DNA of 64,000 nucleotides from assembly GCA_963772975.1 (NCBI GenBank), contig CAVYZH010000011.1, positions 186,001 through 250,000 of the forward strand, in the 5' to 3' direction. The position numbers and the translations under genes were made by a program. This document shows positions 32,899-40,266 of this stretch, in pieces. Within the stretch, counting starts at the first letter, position 1. Each line of letters begins with the position of its first letter. The notes under the pieces were generated by a model that saw nothing but the letters and a program-made list of their open reading frames with translations, was not told where the DNA came from and did no database searches. This stretch comes from AC-32 sp963772975. Its GTDB lineage: Bacteria > Actinomycetota > Thermoleophilia > Gaiellales > Gaiellaceae.

Positions 32899-33640
32899 CA
32901 AGTGGAGCTCGATCAAGCACAAGAAGGGCGCGGCGGACAAGAAGCGCGGGCAGCTCTTTTCCAAGCTCTCGCGGGCGCTGATCGTGGCCGCGCGCGAGGG
33001 CGGGCCCGACCCGGCCGCGAACCTCGCGCTCGCTAACGCGATCGAGAAGGCGCGCTCCTACTCCATGCCGAAGGACAACATCGACCGCGCGATCGCGCGC
33101 GGCTCAGGCGCGGACGCCGACGCCGACAGCTTCGAGCAAGTGGTCTACGAGGGCTACGGCCCGAACGGCGTCGCGGTGATCGTCGACGCGCTGACCGACA
33201 ACCGCAACCGCACCGCCGCCGACGTTCGCGCCGCCTTCACCAAGCACGACGGCAACCTGGGCGGCTCGGGCGCGGTCGCGTGGCTGTTCGAGCGGCGCGG
33301 CGTGATCCTCGTCGACGCCGACCGCTTCGACGAGGACGAGCTGACGCTGGCGGCCGCCGAGGGCGGGGCGGAGGACGTCGAGCGCGACGGCTCGAGCTTC
33401 CGAGTCACCGCGGCGCCGGAGGACCTGACCGCCGTGCGCGAGGCGATCGAGGCAGCGGGCATCGAGGTCGACTCGTCCGAGCTGACGATGGTGCCCAAGA
33501 CGACCGTCAATCTCGACGACGAGGGCGCCGCGAAGAAGACCCTGCGCCTGATCGACGCGCTCGAGGAGAACGACGACGTGCAAGAGGTCTACGCGAACTT
33601 CGACATCCCCGAGCAGGTGATGGAGGCAGTCGCTTCCTAG
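32885..33640 (+). CDS. yebC: YebC/PmpR family protein
   Basis: 251 residues, full length. Starts MSGHSKWSSIKHKKGAADKK, the family signature, then RGQLFSKLSRALIVAAREGG, PKDNIDRAIARGSG, YEGYGPNGVAVIVDALTDNR, and a C-terminal EVYANFDIPEQVM. YebC-type proteins bind DNA as regulators in some bacteria and recently have been linked to resolving ribosome stalling in others. An AGGAGG lies just before the ATG, inside pdxT's 3' end. Near the ruvCAB genes, a common genomic association, although here a 2.7 kb decayed island intervenes. Confidence 0.96.
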   Translation: MSGHSKWSSIKHKKGAADKKRGQLFSKLSRALIVAAREGGPDPAANLALANAIEKARSYSMPKDNIDRAIARGSGADADADSFEQVVYEGYGPNGVAVIVDALTDNRNRTAADVRAAFTKHDGNLGGSGAVAWLFERRGVILVDADRFDEDELTLAAAEGGAEDVERDGSSFRVTAAPEDLTAVREAIEAAGIEVDSSELTMVPKTTVNLDDEGAAKKTLRLIDALEENDDVQEVYANFDIPEQVMEAVAS

Positions 33641-34071
33641 CGATTGGCCATGGTCAGGAACGGCACATCGCCGAAGCGCTCGAAGCTCCGCACGTGACGT
33701 GAGACGACCTCGAAGCCGGCACGCTCGTACACCCGCCGTGCCCGCTCGTTGAACTCGGCGACGTGTAGGTAAACGCGCCGCGGCTCGTAGCGTTCGCGCG
33801 CGAACGCGAGGCCTGCGTTGAAGAACTCGATCCCGAGCCCATGGCCGACGAGGTCGGGGCGGAGGCCGAGCCCGAAGTCGAGGTCGGGAGGCTTCTCCTC
33901 GAAGTAGTAGAAGCCAACCAGCTCGCTCTCCCTGTCGAGGGCGACGAAGTACCGCTCCGGGTTGGACGGCGGGTCGACGTCCCCGTCGTAGAAGTCGTAC
34001 GGCGGTGGATACCGCCACGACCGCATCTCAACGCGGCTTTCCTCCGTCATTTCCGAGATGTGGAAGTCCAC
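33637..34071 (-). CDS. GNAT N-acetyltransferase
   Basis: A 144-residue GNAT: SWRYPPPYDFYDGDV near the N-terminus, ELVGFYYFEEKPPDLDFGLG, the acetyl-CoA loop GLRPDLVGHGLGIEFFNAGL, and LHVAEFNERARRVYERAGFE. The RYPPPYDFYDG head defines a subgroup common in firmicutes and actinobacteria. Its TAG overlaps the yebC stop in a tail-to-tail arrangement. A degraded relative with the same RYPPPYDF head is at 36225. Substrate unknown. Confidence 0.88.
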   Translation of the reverse strand: MDFHISEMTEESRVEMRSWRYPPPYDFYDGDVDPPSNPERYFVALDRESELVGFYYFEEKPPDLDFGLGLRPDLVGHGLGIEFFNAGLAFARERYEPRRVYLHVAEFNERARRVYERAGFEVVSRHVRSFERFGDVPFLTMANR

Positions 34072-34367
34072 AAAACGCCTCTTCGGTTACCCCAATTGGT
34101 ACCCCTCTTTAGCCACCGAGGGCTTCAGCGGCAGTCCGGCAAACCAAGAGCTCACACGCCACTGATACAGGGATACACGCCGGATACCGGCGAGTCTCAA
34201 TCCCTTTATACATGCGGTCTAACCGACCACCCACCTTATGCCTTGTTCGGTGGCGAGCGGCTAGCTAGCGTCCTTAGGTCTCCGCCCGCGACGGGCGACA
34301 GCCCGACCACCAAGAGCCTCTGCCTCAGCATCCGTTAGGTCGAGCTCGCGCACGCCCTTGCGAGCAT
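34072..34367. other. Gene-free, A/T-richer segment
   Basis: No gene, tRNA or repeat family was recognised. The base composition is visibly richer in A and T than the flanking operons (for example CAATCCCTTTATACATG), and GATAC occurs three times near 34167-34190. It opens the decayed island that ends at ruvC. Confidence 0.4.
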
Positions 34368-34588
34368 CGCGTCGACGTTGGTCACGATCGGACCAGTATT
34401 TGCAACCGAGTGCGAAGCACGCGAAGATCGACCGGTGGGTGCACCCCGATGAGTTCCGCTGGTTCCGCGAGCAGGGCGAGGCGCTCGGGTTCGGCTCGGT
34501 CTTCTCTGGCCCGCTCGTCCGCTCGAGCTACCGCGCCGACGAGCAGCGCCACGCCGCGGCGACGGGTCGTGGCGCGGTGGCGTACTAG
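34368..34588 (+). pseudogene. lipA: Remnant of lipoyl synthase (3' end)
   Basis: The frame from 34391 reads DQYLQPSAKHAKIDRWVHPD, EFRWFREQGEALGFGSVFSG, then PLVRSSYRADEQ, which is the C-terminal ~55 residues of LipA (radical-SAM lipoyl synthase; typical ending SGPLVRSSYHA). Just upstream, GTCGACGTTGGTCACGATCG still spells the family's GVDVVTIG if one T and one A are removed. The rest of the gene, with the radical-SAM cysteines, is absent. It is therefore a non-functional tail with extra disrupting indels. Confidence 0.8.
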
Positions 34589-34925
34589 CGCCGCGGCGGC
34601 GGCCGTCGTCCTGGTCGCGACCGCGTGCGGCAACGCCGAGCCGTCTCGCGACGCGGCTGCGACCGGGGCCCTCCCGGGCCACGCCCAGCTGGCGCCGGTA
34701 GGCTAGAAGCCATTGAGGGCCATCGGCACGGGCTTTCTGCCGATCGAGCATGTACAGGTCACGGCGAAGGGTAAGACCGTGAACACGGTCGCGGACGCGC
34801 AAGGCCACTTCGTCGTCAGCCTTCCCGGCGTGAGCAACTGCGGCAGCGCGAAGGTCGTGGCGGCCGGCGACGAGGGCTCGCACGCCGAGTTCAACCTCTC
34901 GCAGATCGCCTGCAACGGCAGCTAG
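34569..34925 (+). pseudogene. Lipoprotein gene interrupted by an in-frame TAG
   Basis: From a GTG the frame gives a lipoprotein signal, TSAAAAAVVLVATAC, with the lipobox Cys followed by GNAEPSRDAAATGA. It stops at TAG (34704-34706). The same frame then continues KPLRAIGTGFLPIEHVQVTA, GKTVNTVADAQGHFVVSLPG, SNCGSAKVVAAGDEGSHAEF to TAG at 34925. That second part is an intact Ig-like/carboxypeptidase-regulatory-type domain common in exported Thermoleophilia lipoproteins. The central stop looks like a nonsense mutation; the second half lacks its own signal. Amber readthrough cannot be excluded. Its start overlaps the lipA remnant. Confidence 0.65.
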
Positions 34926-34934
34926 AACGCGAGA

Positions 34935-34982
34935 GGGCCGGGCGGCGAGCCGAACGCCGGGACGCTTCCCACGACCCGGCCC
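34935..34982. terminator. Hairpin after the lipoprotein remnant
   Basis: GGGCCGGG (34935-34942) pairs with CCCGGCCC (34975-34982), enclosing a 32-base loop, 10 bases after the stop codon. Candidate terminator; no U-tract. Confidence 0.45.
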
Positions 34983-35069
34983 CTCCTGAACCTACGACCT
35001 CGGACGCCTTGTGACTAGTGGCGGATTAGGATAGGTCAAGGTGTGTGCTATAGGCTCCGCCGGCCCAAG

Positions 35070-35145
35070 GCGAGAGCGGCCGCCAACTCTCTCCCCTGGG
35101 GCAGCAAGCAAGATGGATGCTCCGCCCTCGCGCGGCCGCTCTCGC
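35070..35145. repeat. 14-bp perfect inverted repeat
   Basis: GCGAGAGCGGCCGC (35070-35083) and GCGGCCGCTCTCGC (35132-35145) are perfect inverse copies 48 bases apart in non-coding DNA. The loop shows no open frame of note. It could be a structured RNA, a terminator of an unseen transcript or the ends of a small lost element. The rest of 34983-35298 shows no gene. Confidence 0.6.
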
Positions 35146-35298
35146 TCCCTCTCTGGATCAGAGAGAAGAAGGAGCCGGACACGCCCTCCTGCTCTCCCCT
35201 AGGGAGCACCGTCAGTCCGGTGGAGGACGCGCCCGACTCGCGCCCAAGCAGACGTGTAGAAGCGCCTAAACCTGCGGAGTGGTCCCTTCCGCAGAGCG

Positions 35299-35487
35299 TT
35301 AGCTAGCTTCCTCGACCACGAGCACCGGCGGCGCGCCATCCTCGTCTAGCAAGGCCACGACCCGCAGCGTGCGTCTACCGAGTGCCATTGTGTCTCCCGG
35401 CTTCCAGTTCGGAACAGCGGCGCTCAGCGTCGGCGGCTCAGCCGGCTCGCCCTCAACGGTCTCCAACCTGAACAGAAACCCTGCCAT
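35299..35487 (-). CDS. Small conserved protein (MAGFLFRLE...)
   Basis: A 62-residue protein: MAGFLFRLETVEGEPAEPPT, then PNWKPGDTMALGRRTLRVVA, then LLDEDGAPPVLVVEEAS. The pattern (short beta-sheet with PNW.PGD and R.LRVV) recurs in small actinobacterial proteins I have seen without function. GAGGGAGGGAAG precedes the ATG. Upstream in-frame sequence belongs to no family, so the inner ATG is the start. It is the only intact gene in the decayed island. Confidence 0.7.
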   Translation of the reverse strand: MAGFLFRLETVEGEPAEPPTLSAAVPNWKPGDTMALGRRTLRVVALLDEDGAPPVLVVEEAS

Positions 35488-36224
35488 CCGTTCTTCCCTC
35501 CCTCTCGGCTGGGGCCGGACGGCTTCTAGCTGAGCATAATGGGCCAGACGCCCCGGCATCCACAGACACCGGACTGGCCGTGCGCCTGACCCGTTGTCTA
35601 AGACGTGCGTGAGCCAGCGGCTGTGCTGACCCAAGGGAGTCATCTTCAAGGGCTGGCTCACTGCCGCGAGCGGCACGGGCCGACCCGCGACGCAAGAACC
35701 AGACGGTCATTGCGTCTGCTTAGGTGGCCGCGCCCGTCTTGGCGTTGAGGGCCGCGACTGGCCAATCCCGCGGTCCCTCGCGGACGCGGCCATCCTCCGG
35801 TTCTCGGTTCGGGCCGGACGGCACGTCGAGCTTACTCCGCGTCAGTTGAAGAGCGGCCCTGTCAGACGGCAAGAGCCCGGGCGGCGGAGGGCGCGTCACC
35901 AACGCAAGGGCTGTGTTTGGGTACCGGCCCACGCGTGGTGCGGGAGAGAGGGGTCATCTCTCACGCCCTGCCGCAGCGCCGGGCGTAAAGAGTTCTTTAA
36001 CGGGCGCACTCGCCGCTAAACCCTGGGTCCGATGGCGAAGAAGATGGGCCGGACGGACCATGGACAGGGACTCGTCAGCTTGAAACGTTGTTTGTGTACC
36101 GAGCGGAGCCGAAGCCCCCGGCGCCCCTTCTGCGGCGAATGGCGCGTCAACAGTTCCCAGTTCTGGCCAACTGGGTTCTGCCGGGCTCGGCCCCGCTCGG
36201 CTGCCTGAGCGCCAGAACCTTGAA
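35488..36224. other. Gene-poor segment
   Basis: 737 bases with no credible gene, RNA or known repeat. Frames present are short and have no recognisable domain. GGGCCGGACGG occurs three times (near 35510, 35811, 36044), which may be chance. Confidence 0.5.
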
Positions 36225-36308
36225 AGTCGTATGGCGGCGGGTAGCGCACCACTCCCGCAGCCGCAGGTAAAGGGCGTCCGACGCGGGCTCGATCCTGAGC
36301 TCCAGCAC
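36225..36308 (-). pseudogene. Remnant of a GNAT acetyltransferase (5' end)
   Basis: From a GTG at 36308, preceded by TACAGT and 8 bases, the frame gives LELRIEPASDALYLRLREW; after a small indel (TG) the next frame continues RYPPPYDF. This is the head of the GNAT subgroup seen intact at 33637. Homology stops at PYDF and unrelated sequence follows. Promoter and first ~27 codons survive, the acetyl-CoA domain is gone. Confidence 0.6.
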
Positions 36309-36359
36309 GGCTGTTGACTGTAGGGCAGGAGTGTCCGACGCGGTCCCTAAGGTGTCGCC

Positions 36360-36848
36360 GTGACGGTTCTCGGCATCGATCCAGGGACGGCCGCATGCGG
36401 CTTCGGGATAGTCCGCGAAAGAGGAAACCGCATCAAGGCGGTCGACTTCGGGTGGTGGCAGACCACCGCCCGGCAGCGGCCGGAGGTTCGGCTCAAGACG
36501 ATCTTCGACGGCGTGGTCGAGCTGATCGAGGAGTACACGCCTCGTGCGGTCGTCCTCGAGGAGTCGTTCGTCGGCGTCGACGCCCGTACCGCGCTCTCCG
36601 TCGGGCAGGCGCGCGGCGCCGTGCTCGTCGCGGCCGCGTCGTACGGCATCGAGTGCGCTGAGTACGCTCCCTCCAGCGTCAAGCAGGCGGTCTGCGGCTA
36701 CGGGCGCGCCGAGAAGGTGCAGGTGCAGCGGATGGTCGCGGCGATCCTGGGCCTGAAGCAGGTGCCGCAACCGCACCACGCGGCCGACGCGCTGGCGGTG
36801 GCGATCTGCCACGCGATGGCGCCGCCGCTGATGAAGGCGGTCGGATGA
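36360..36848 (+). CDS. ruvC: Holliday-junction resolvase RuvC
   Basis: RuvC cuts Holliday junctions symmetrically after RuvAB branch migration. 162 residues. Catalytic acidic residues: Asp7 in LGIDPGTAACGFG, Glu67 in VVLEESFVG, and the C-terminal HHAADALAVA (Asp143). GTG start; TAAGGT (36348-36353) lies 6 bases before it, again leaderless. It overlaps ruvA by ATGA, giving the operon ruvC-ruvA-ruvB. Confidence 0.97.
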   Translation: MTVLGIDPGTAACGFGIVRERGNRIKAVDFGWWQTTARQRPEVRLKTIFDGVVELIEEYTPRAVVLEESFVGVDARTALSVGQARGAVLVAAASYGIECAEYAPSSVKQAVCGYGRAEKVQVQRMVAAILGLKQVPQPHHAADALAVAICHAMAPPLMKAVG

Positions 36849-37405
36849 TCTCGCGGCTGCGCGGGACCGCGGTCGCGCGCAACGGGGAGCGGATCGTGCT
36901 CGACGTCGGCGGTGTCGGCTACGCGCTGGCGGTGACGCCGACAGCCGCGCGCCTCGCGGAGGGCGGGGGAGAGGTGTCACTCGACACCTACCTGCACGTT
37001 CGCGAGGACACGCTCCAGCTCTACGGCTTCGGCGAGCCCGCCGAGCGTGAGCTGTTCGAGCACCTGCTCGCGGTCTCGGGCGTCGGGCCGAAGGTCGCTT
37101 TGGCGATCGTGTCCGGGTCGTCTCCTGGAGACCTACGGCGCGCGATCGCGCTCGACGACACGGCCCGCTTCGAGGCGATCCCCGGGATCGGCAAGAAGAC
37201 CGCGCAGCGCGTCGTGCTCGAGCTGAAGGAGAAGCTCGGCTCGATGGACGAGCCGACGCCGATCGCCGGCAAGCCGCATGCGGTCGCCCGTGACGCACTC
37301 GTCGAGCTCGGCTGGTCGGTGACCGAGGCCGAGGAGGCGCTCGCCGCGACCGATCCCGAGCTGCCGCCGGAGGAACGCGTGCGCGAGGCCCTGAGGGCGG
37401 CATGA
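36845..37405 (+). CDS. ruvA: Holliday-junction DNA helicase subunit RuvA
   Basis: 186 residues. Domain I (SRLRGTAVARNGERIVLDVG), domain II with two helix-hairpin-helix motifs (LLAVSGVGPKVALAIVSG, FEAIPGIGKKTAQRVVLELK) and domain III (ALVELGWSVTEAEEALAATD). RuvA binds four-way junctions and loads the RuvB motor. Overlaps its neighbours by ATGA at both ends. Confidence 0.97.
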   Translation: MISRLRGTAVARNGERIVLDVGGVGYALAVTPTAARLAEGGGEVSLDTYLHVREDTLQLYGFGEPAERELFEHLLAVSGVGPKVALAIVSGSSPGDLRRAIALDDTARFEAIPGIGKKTAQRVVLELKEKLGSMDEPTPIAGKPHAVARDALVELGWSVTEAEEALAATDPELPPEERVREALRAA

Positions 37406-38427
37406 CCGAGACCGAGACCGAGGCGCAGTTCCTCGCGCCGGCCGTGCAGCCGGACGAGGACGAGCTCGACCGCTCGCTCCGCCCGCGCTCGCTTGACGAG
37501 TTCGTCGGCCAGGAGCGCGTCAAGGAACAGCTCGCGATCTCGCTAGAGGCGACGCGCAGCCGCGGCGAGGCGCTCGACCACCTGCTGCTGATCGGCCCGC
37601 CCGGGCTCGGCAAGACGAGCCTCGCTTTCATCGTGCGCGAGGAGCTCGGCGTCGGCCTGCGCTCGGCGGCCGGCCCCGCGCTCGAGCGCAAGGGAGATGT
37701 GGCGGCGATTCTGACCGGGCTCGGCGAGCGCGACATCCTCTTCATCGACGAGATCCACCGACTCAATCGGGCGGTCGAGGAGATCCTCTATCCGGCGCTC
37801 GAGGACTTCCGGCTCGACATCATCGTCGGCCAGGGGCCGGCGGCGCGCACGCTGACGCTCGACCTGCCGCCGTTCACGCTGATCGGCGCGACCACGCGCA
37901 CCGGCCTGCTTACGACCCCGCTGCGCGACCGCTTCGGGATGACCTTCCGGCTCGAGCACTACGAGCCCGAGGAGCTCGCGCGGATCGTGCGCCGCTCGGC
38001 GCGGATTGTGGAGGTCGAGATCGAGGACGAGGCGGCCGAGGAGATCTCCCGCCGCTCGCGCGGAACGCCGCGGATCGCGAACCGCATCCTTCGCCGCGTG
38101 CGCGACGTCGCCGAGGTGCGCCATCAGGGCGCGATCACGACCGAGATCGCGCGCGAGGCGCTCGAGCTGCTCGAGGTCGACCAGTGCGGCCTGGAGCGCA
38201 CCGACCGCGCCCTGCTCCGGGCGGTGGTCGAGAAGTTCGAGGGCGGCCCGGTCGGGTTGTCCACGCTCGCAGTGGCGCTCGGCGAGGAGTCGGACACGAT
38301 CGAGGACGTCTACGAGCCCTACCTGCTCCAGCTCGGCTTCCTGCAGCGCACGCCGCGTGGGCGTGTGGTGACGAAGCTGGGACGCCAGCACGTCGGCGCC
38401 GTCGTCGACGCCGACGCGCTGTTCTAG
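37402..38427 (+). CDS. ruvB: Holliday-junction branch-migration ATPase RuvB
   Basis: 341 residues, full length. Family signature LRPRSLDEFVGQERVKEQLA, Walker A GPPGLGKTS, Walker B ILFIDEIHRLNRAVEE, sensor region IGATTRTGLLTTPLRDRFG, arginine-finger region and C-terminal winged helix (GLERTDRALLRAVVEKFEGG, LGFLQRTPRGRVVT). Hexameric motor for branch migration with RuvA. Last gene of the operon. Confidence 0.98.
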   Translation: MTETETEAQFLAPAVQPDEDELDRSLRPRSLDEFVGQERVKEQLAISLEATRSRGEALDHLLLIGPPGLGKTSLAFIVREELGVGLRSAAGPALERKGDVAAILTGLGERDILFIDEIHRLNRAVEEILYPALEDFRLDIIVGQGPAARTLTLDLPPFTLIGATTRTGLLTTPLRDRFGMTFRLEHYEPEELARIVRRSARIVEVEIEDEAAEEISRRSRGTPRIANRILRRVRDVAEVRHQGAITTEIAREALELLEVDQCGLERTDRALLRAVVEKFEGGPVGLSTLAVALGEESDTIEDVYEPYLLQLGFLQRTPRGRVVTKLGRQHVGAVVDADALF

Positions 38428-38435
38428 GTCGCTAG

Positions 38436-38912
38436 CTAGCTCGACGCCTTCGCGGCGTAGTCCTCGAGCACGCCGTTCCAACCGCCCGCGTAGCTCTCAC
38501 GCGCCTCGGCAGCATGCTCGCCGAGCCGCTCCCAGCCTCGGTGCTCGAGCTCGACGAACGTCTTGCCGCCGCCGGCGTCCGTGAAGGTGACCTCGACCTC
38601 CGTCTGCGGCCGCTCCTGCTCGCGGCTCGGGTTCCACGCGAGCAGGAGCCGGTGCGGCGGGTCGTAGGCGATCACGTCGGCCCACTTCAGGTCTTCGCCC
38701 TTCTTGGTGCGCTCGAAGACCTGGCCGCCCGCGCCACCCTGGAAGATCACCGTCGTCGGCGGGGAGCCAGTTTCGCCCATGTCGATCGAGTGCTTCGCCA
38801 GCGGCCACCACTCGTGGATCCGCTCGGTGAACGTCGCGAATGCGTGCTCCACCGAGCAGTCCACCGTGACGGAGCGCTTGACCGCCTCCGTCTCCGTTGC
38901 CTGCGTGCTCAT
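38436..38912 (-). CDS. SRPBCC/AHSA1-domain protein
   Basis: A 158-residue START-like protein: VKRSVTVDCSVEHAFATFTE, HEWWPLAKHSIDMGE, ADVIAYDPPHRLLLAWNPSR and FVELEHRGWERLGEHAAEAR with a final W-N-G-V-L. AHSA1-type proteins bind hydrophobic ligands. The ATG overlaps the ArsR stop by four bases, and the ArsR-SRPBCC pair is a very common bacterial arrangement in which the repressor controls both genes. Ligand unknown. Confidence 0.92.
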   Translation of the reverse strand: MSTQATETEAVKRSVTVDCSVEHAFATFTERIHEWWPLAKHSIDMGETGSPPTTVIFQGGAGGQVFERTKKGEDLKWADVIAYDPPHRLLLAWNPSREQERPQTEVEVTFTDAGGGKTFVELEHRGWERLGEHAAEARESYAGGWNGVLEDYAAKASS

Positions 38913-39220
38913 GCCGTCCTCCTCTCGTCCTCGGCCATCGCCTTGAAGGCGGCGAGGGCCTCGCTCCAGAAGTCGTCGAAGTAGTCGCGGAGCTCTCCCA
39001 GCCCGTCCGGATCGAGCCGGTAGATCCGCCGCGTGCCGTTGCGTCGTTCGGTCACGAGGCCGGCCTCCTTCAACACGCGCAGGTGCTGCGAGACGGCGGG
39101 ACGGCTGACTGGCAGCTCGTCCGCGATCTCGCCGACCGCCCTCGGGCCTTCGCGCAGCTGCTCGAAGATCGCCCGACGGGTTCGGTCGCCCAGCGCATCC
39201 ATGGCGTCTCTGTAAGCCAT
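38909..39220 (-). CDS. ArsR-family (SdpR-like) transcriptional repressor
   Basis: A 103-residue winged helix: MDALGDRTRRAIFEQLREGP, recognition region ADELPVSRPAVSQHLRVLKE, wing LVTERRNGTRRIYRLDPDGL, then FDDFWSEALAAFKAMAE. No Cys metal-binding motif, so it is of the non-metal type usually paired with SRPBCC proteins. Directly upstream lie a strong promoter and two perfect CTTACGTAAG palindromes, strongly suggesting autorepression of the two-gene operon. Confidence 0.95.
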   Translation of the reverse strand: MAYRDAMDALGDRTRRAIFEQLREGPRAVGEIADELPVSRPAVSQHLRVLKEAGLVTERRNGTRRIYRLDPDGLGELRDYFDDFWSEALAAFKAMAEDERRTA

Positions 39221-39222
39221 GA

Positions 39223-39259
39223 CTTACGTAAGTGTACGCTTACGTAAGCTTGAGGTCAA
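39223..39259 (-). promoter_or_regulatory. Promoter and double operator of the ArsR/SRPBCC operon
   Basis: Minus strand: TTGACC (39254-39259), a 17-base spacer, TACACT (39231-39236), 10 bases to the ATG. Two perfect palindromes CTTACGTAAG lie at 39223-39232 and 39239-39248, centres 16 bases apart. One covers the spacer, the other the -10 edge and start site, so a bound repressor would block polymerase. Same-face spacing of about 1.5 turns suits two dimers. Confidence 0.85.
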
Positions 39260-39261
39260 GC

Positions 39262-40185
39262 TCAGCCGACGTGCAGGCGGAAGACCTCCGTGCCGCGGGA
39301 GCTCGGGACCCAGATGTCACCGAACGCGCTGGCGGCGGGGAATGGCCCGACACCAACCGCAATCGTCTCGATCACCGTGTTCGTCGCGGGGTCGATGCGC
39401 GAGACGGTATTCGAGCCGACGTTGGGGACGAAGACGGTTCCGTCGGGCGCAACCGCTGCGTTCTCTGGCCCCTGGCCGACGCGGATCGTGGCCACGACCT
39501 TCCGGCTCTTCGGGTCGATCCGCGAGACGGTGTTTGAGCCGTTGTTCGAGACCCAGACGGCGTTGCTCGTCACCGCGACCGAGCGCGGCTTTTGGCCCAC
39601 GCGCACGCTGGTCACTCGGTTCGTGCGCGCGTCGATGCGAAAGACCCGGTTGCCGAAGAGCGAGCCGACCCAGACCGCACCGCCGCCGTAGCGGAGGTTC
39701 GCCGGCCCGGACTTCGGGATGTGGATTCGCCGGCCGACCTTGTTCGTCTTCGGGTTGATCCGGTCGACGTTGGCATGGTTCGGCTCCGTCGCCCAGACCG
39801 AGGCGTCGCCGTACGCGACGTCCCAGATCTGGTCGCGCATCGGAATCCGCTTGGTCACCTTCATTCGAGTGGGATCGACGCGAATCACGGAGCTCGTCCC
39901 GTAGCCGTCGACCCAGACGCTGCCCGCGCCGATCGCGACGCCGCATGGCCCGAAGCCGACGTCGACCGAGCCGGTGACGGCGTTCGTGGCCGGGTCGATG
40001 CGCGCGAGGCTCCCGGCGCCACCGACGCCGACCCACACGCTGCCGAAGCCGCCGGTCTCCGAGCAGGGCCCGGCCCCCGTATCGATCTTCGCCACGACCT
40101 GCGTGCTGCCGGACGCCGCGACCGCCGCGACGACGATCAGCCCGGCGATGAGGACGCTGCTGCAGAAGGCCACGATCCGTCTCAT
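39262..40185 (-). CDS. Exported beta-propeller (YncE/NHL-like) protein
   Basis: A 307-residue protein with a signal peptide (IVAFCSSVLIAGLIVVAAVA) and about six to seven repeats of the form GSVWVxxxGxxSVxRIDPxTxKVxxxIxVGxGPxxVAxG, for example GSVWVDGYGTSSVIRVDPTR and NAVWVSNNGSNTVSRIDPKS. This is the bacterial seven-bladed propeller seen in YncE-like and virginiamycin-lyase-like proteins. Extracytoplasmic binding role; ligand unknown. Confidence 0.85.
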   Translation of the reverse strand: MRRIVAFCSSVLIAGLIVVAAVAASGSTQVVAKIDTGAGPCSETGGFGSVWVGVGGAGSLARIDPATNAVTGSVDVGFGPCGVAIGAGSVWVDGYGTSSVIRVDPTRMKVTKRIPMRDQIWDVAYGDASVWATEPNHANVDRINPKTNKVGRRIHIPKSGPANLRYGGGAVWVGSLFGNRVFRIDARTNRVTSVRVGQKPRSVAVTSNAVWVSNNGSNTVSRIDPKSRKVVATIRVGQGPENAAVAPDGTVFVPNVGSNTVSRIDPATNTVIETIAVGVGPFPAASAFGDIWVPSSRGTEVFRLHVG

Positions 40186-40266
40186 CAGAACCCCCTCCAG
40201 ACGTTGACGGAATGCAGGCTAGAGACACGATTGGCCACTGTTAAGGTCCACATCGGTAGCGATTTC

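Noticed and set aside
36147..37766. 539-codon frame opposite ruvA/ruvB
   Set aside because: Only its last part corresponds to anything real (the GNAT remnant at 36225-36308); the rest is a shadow.
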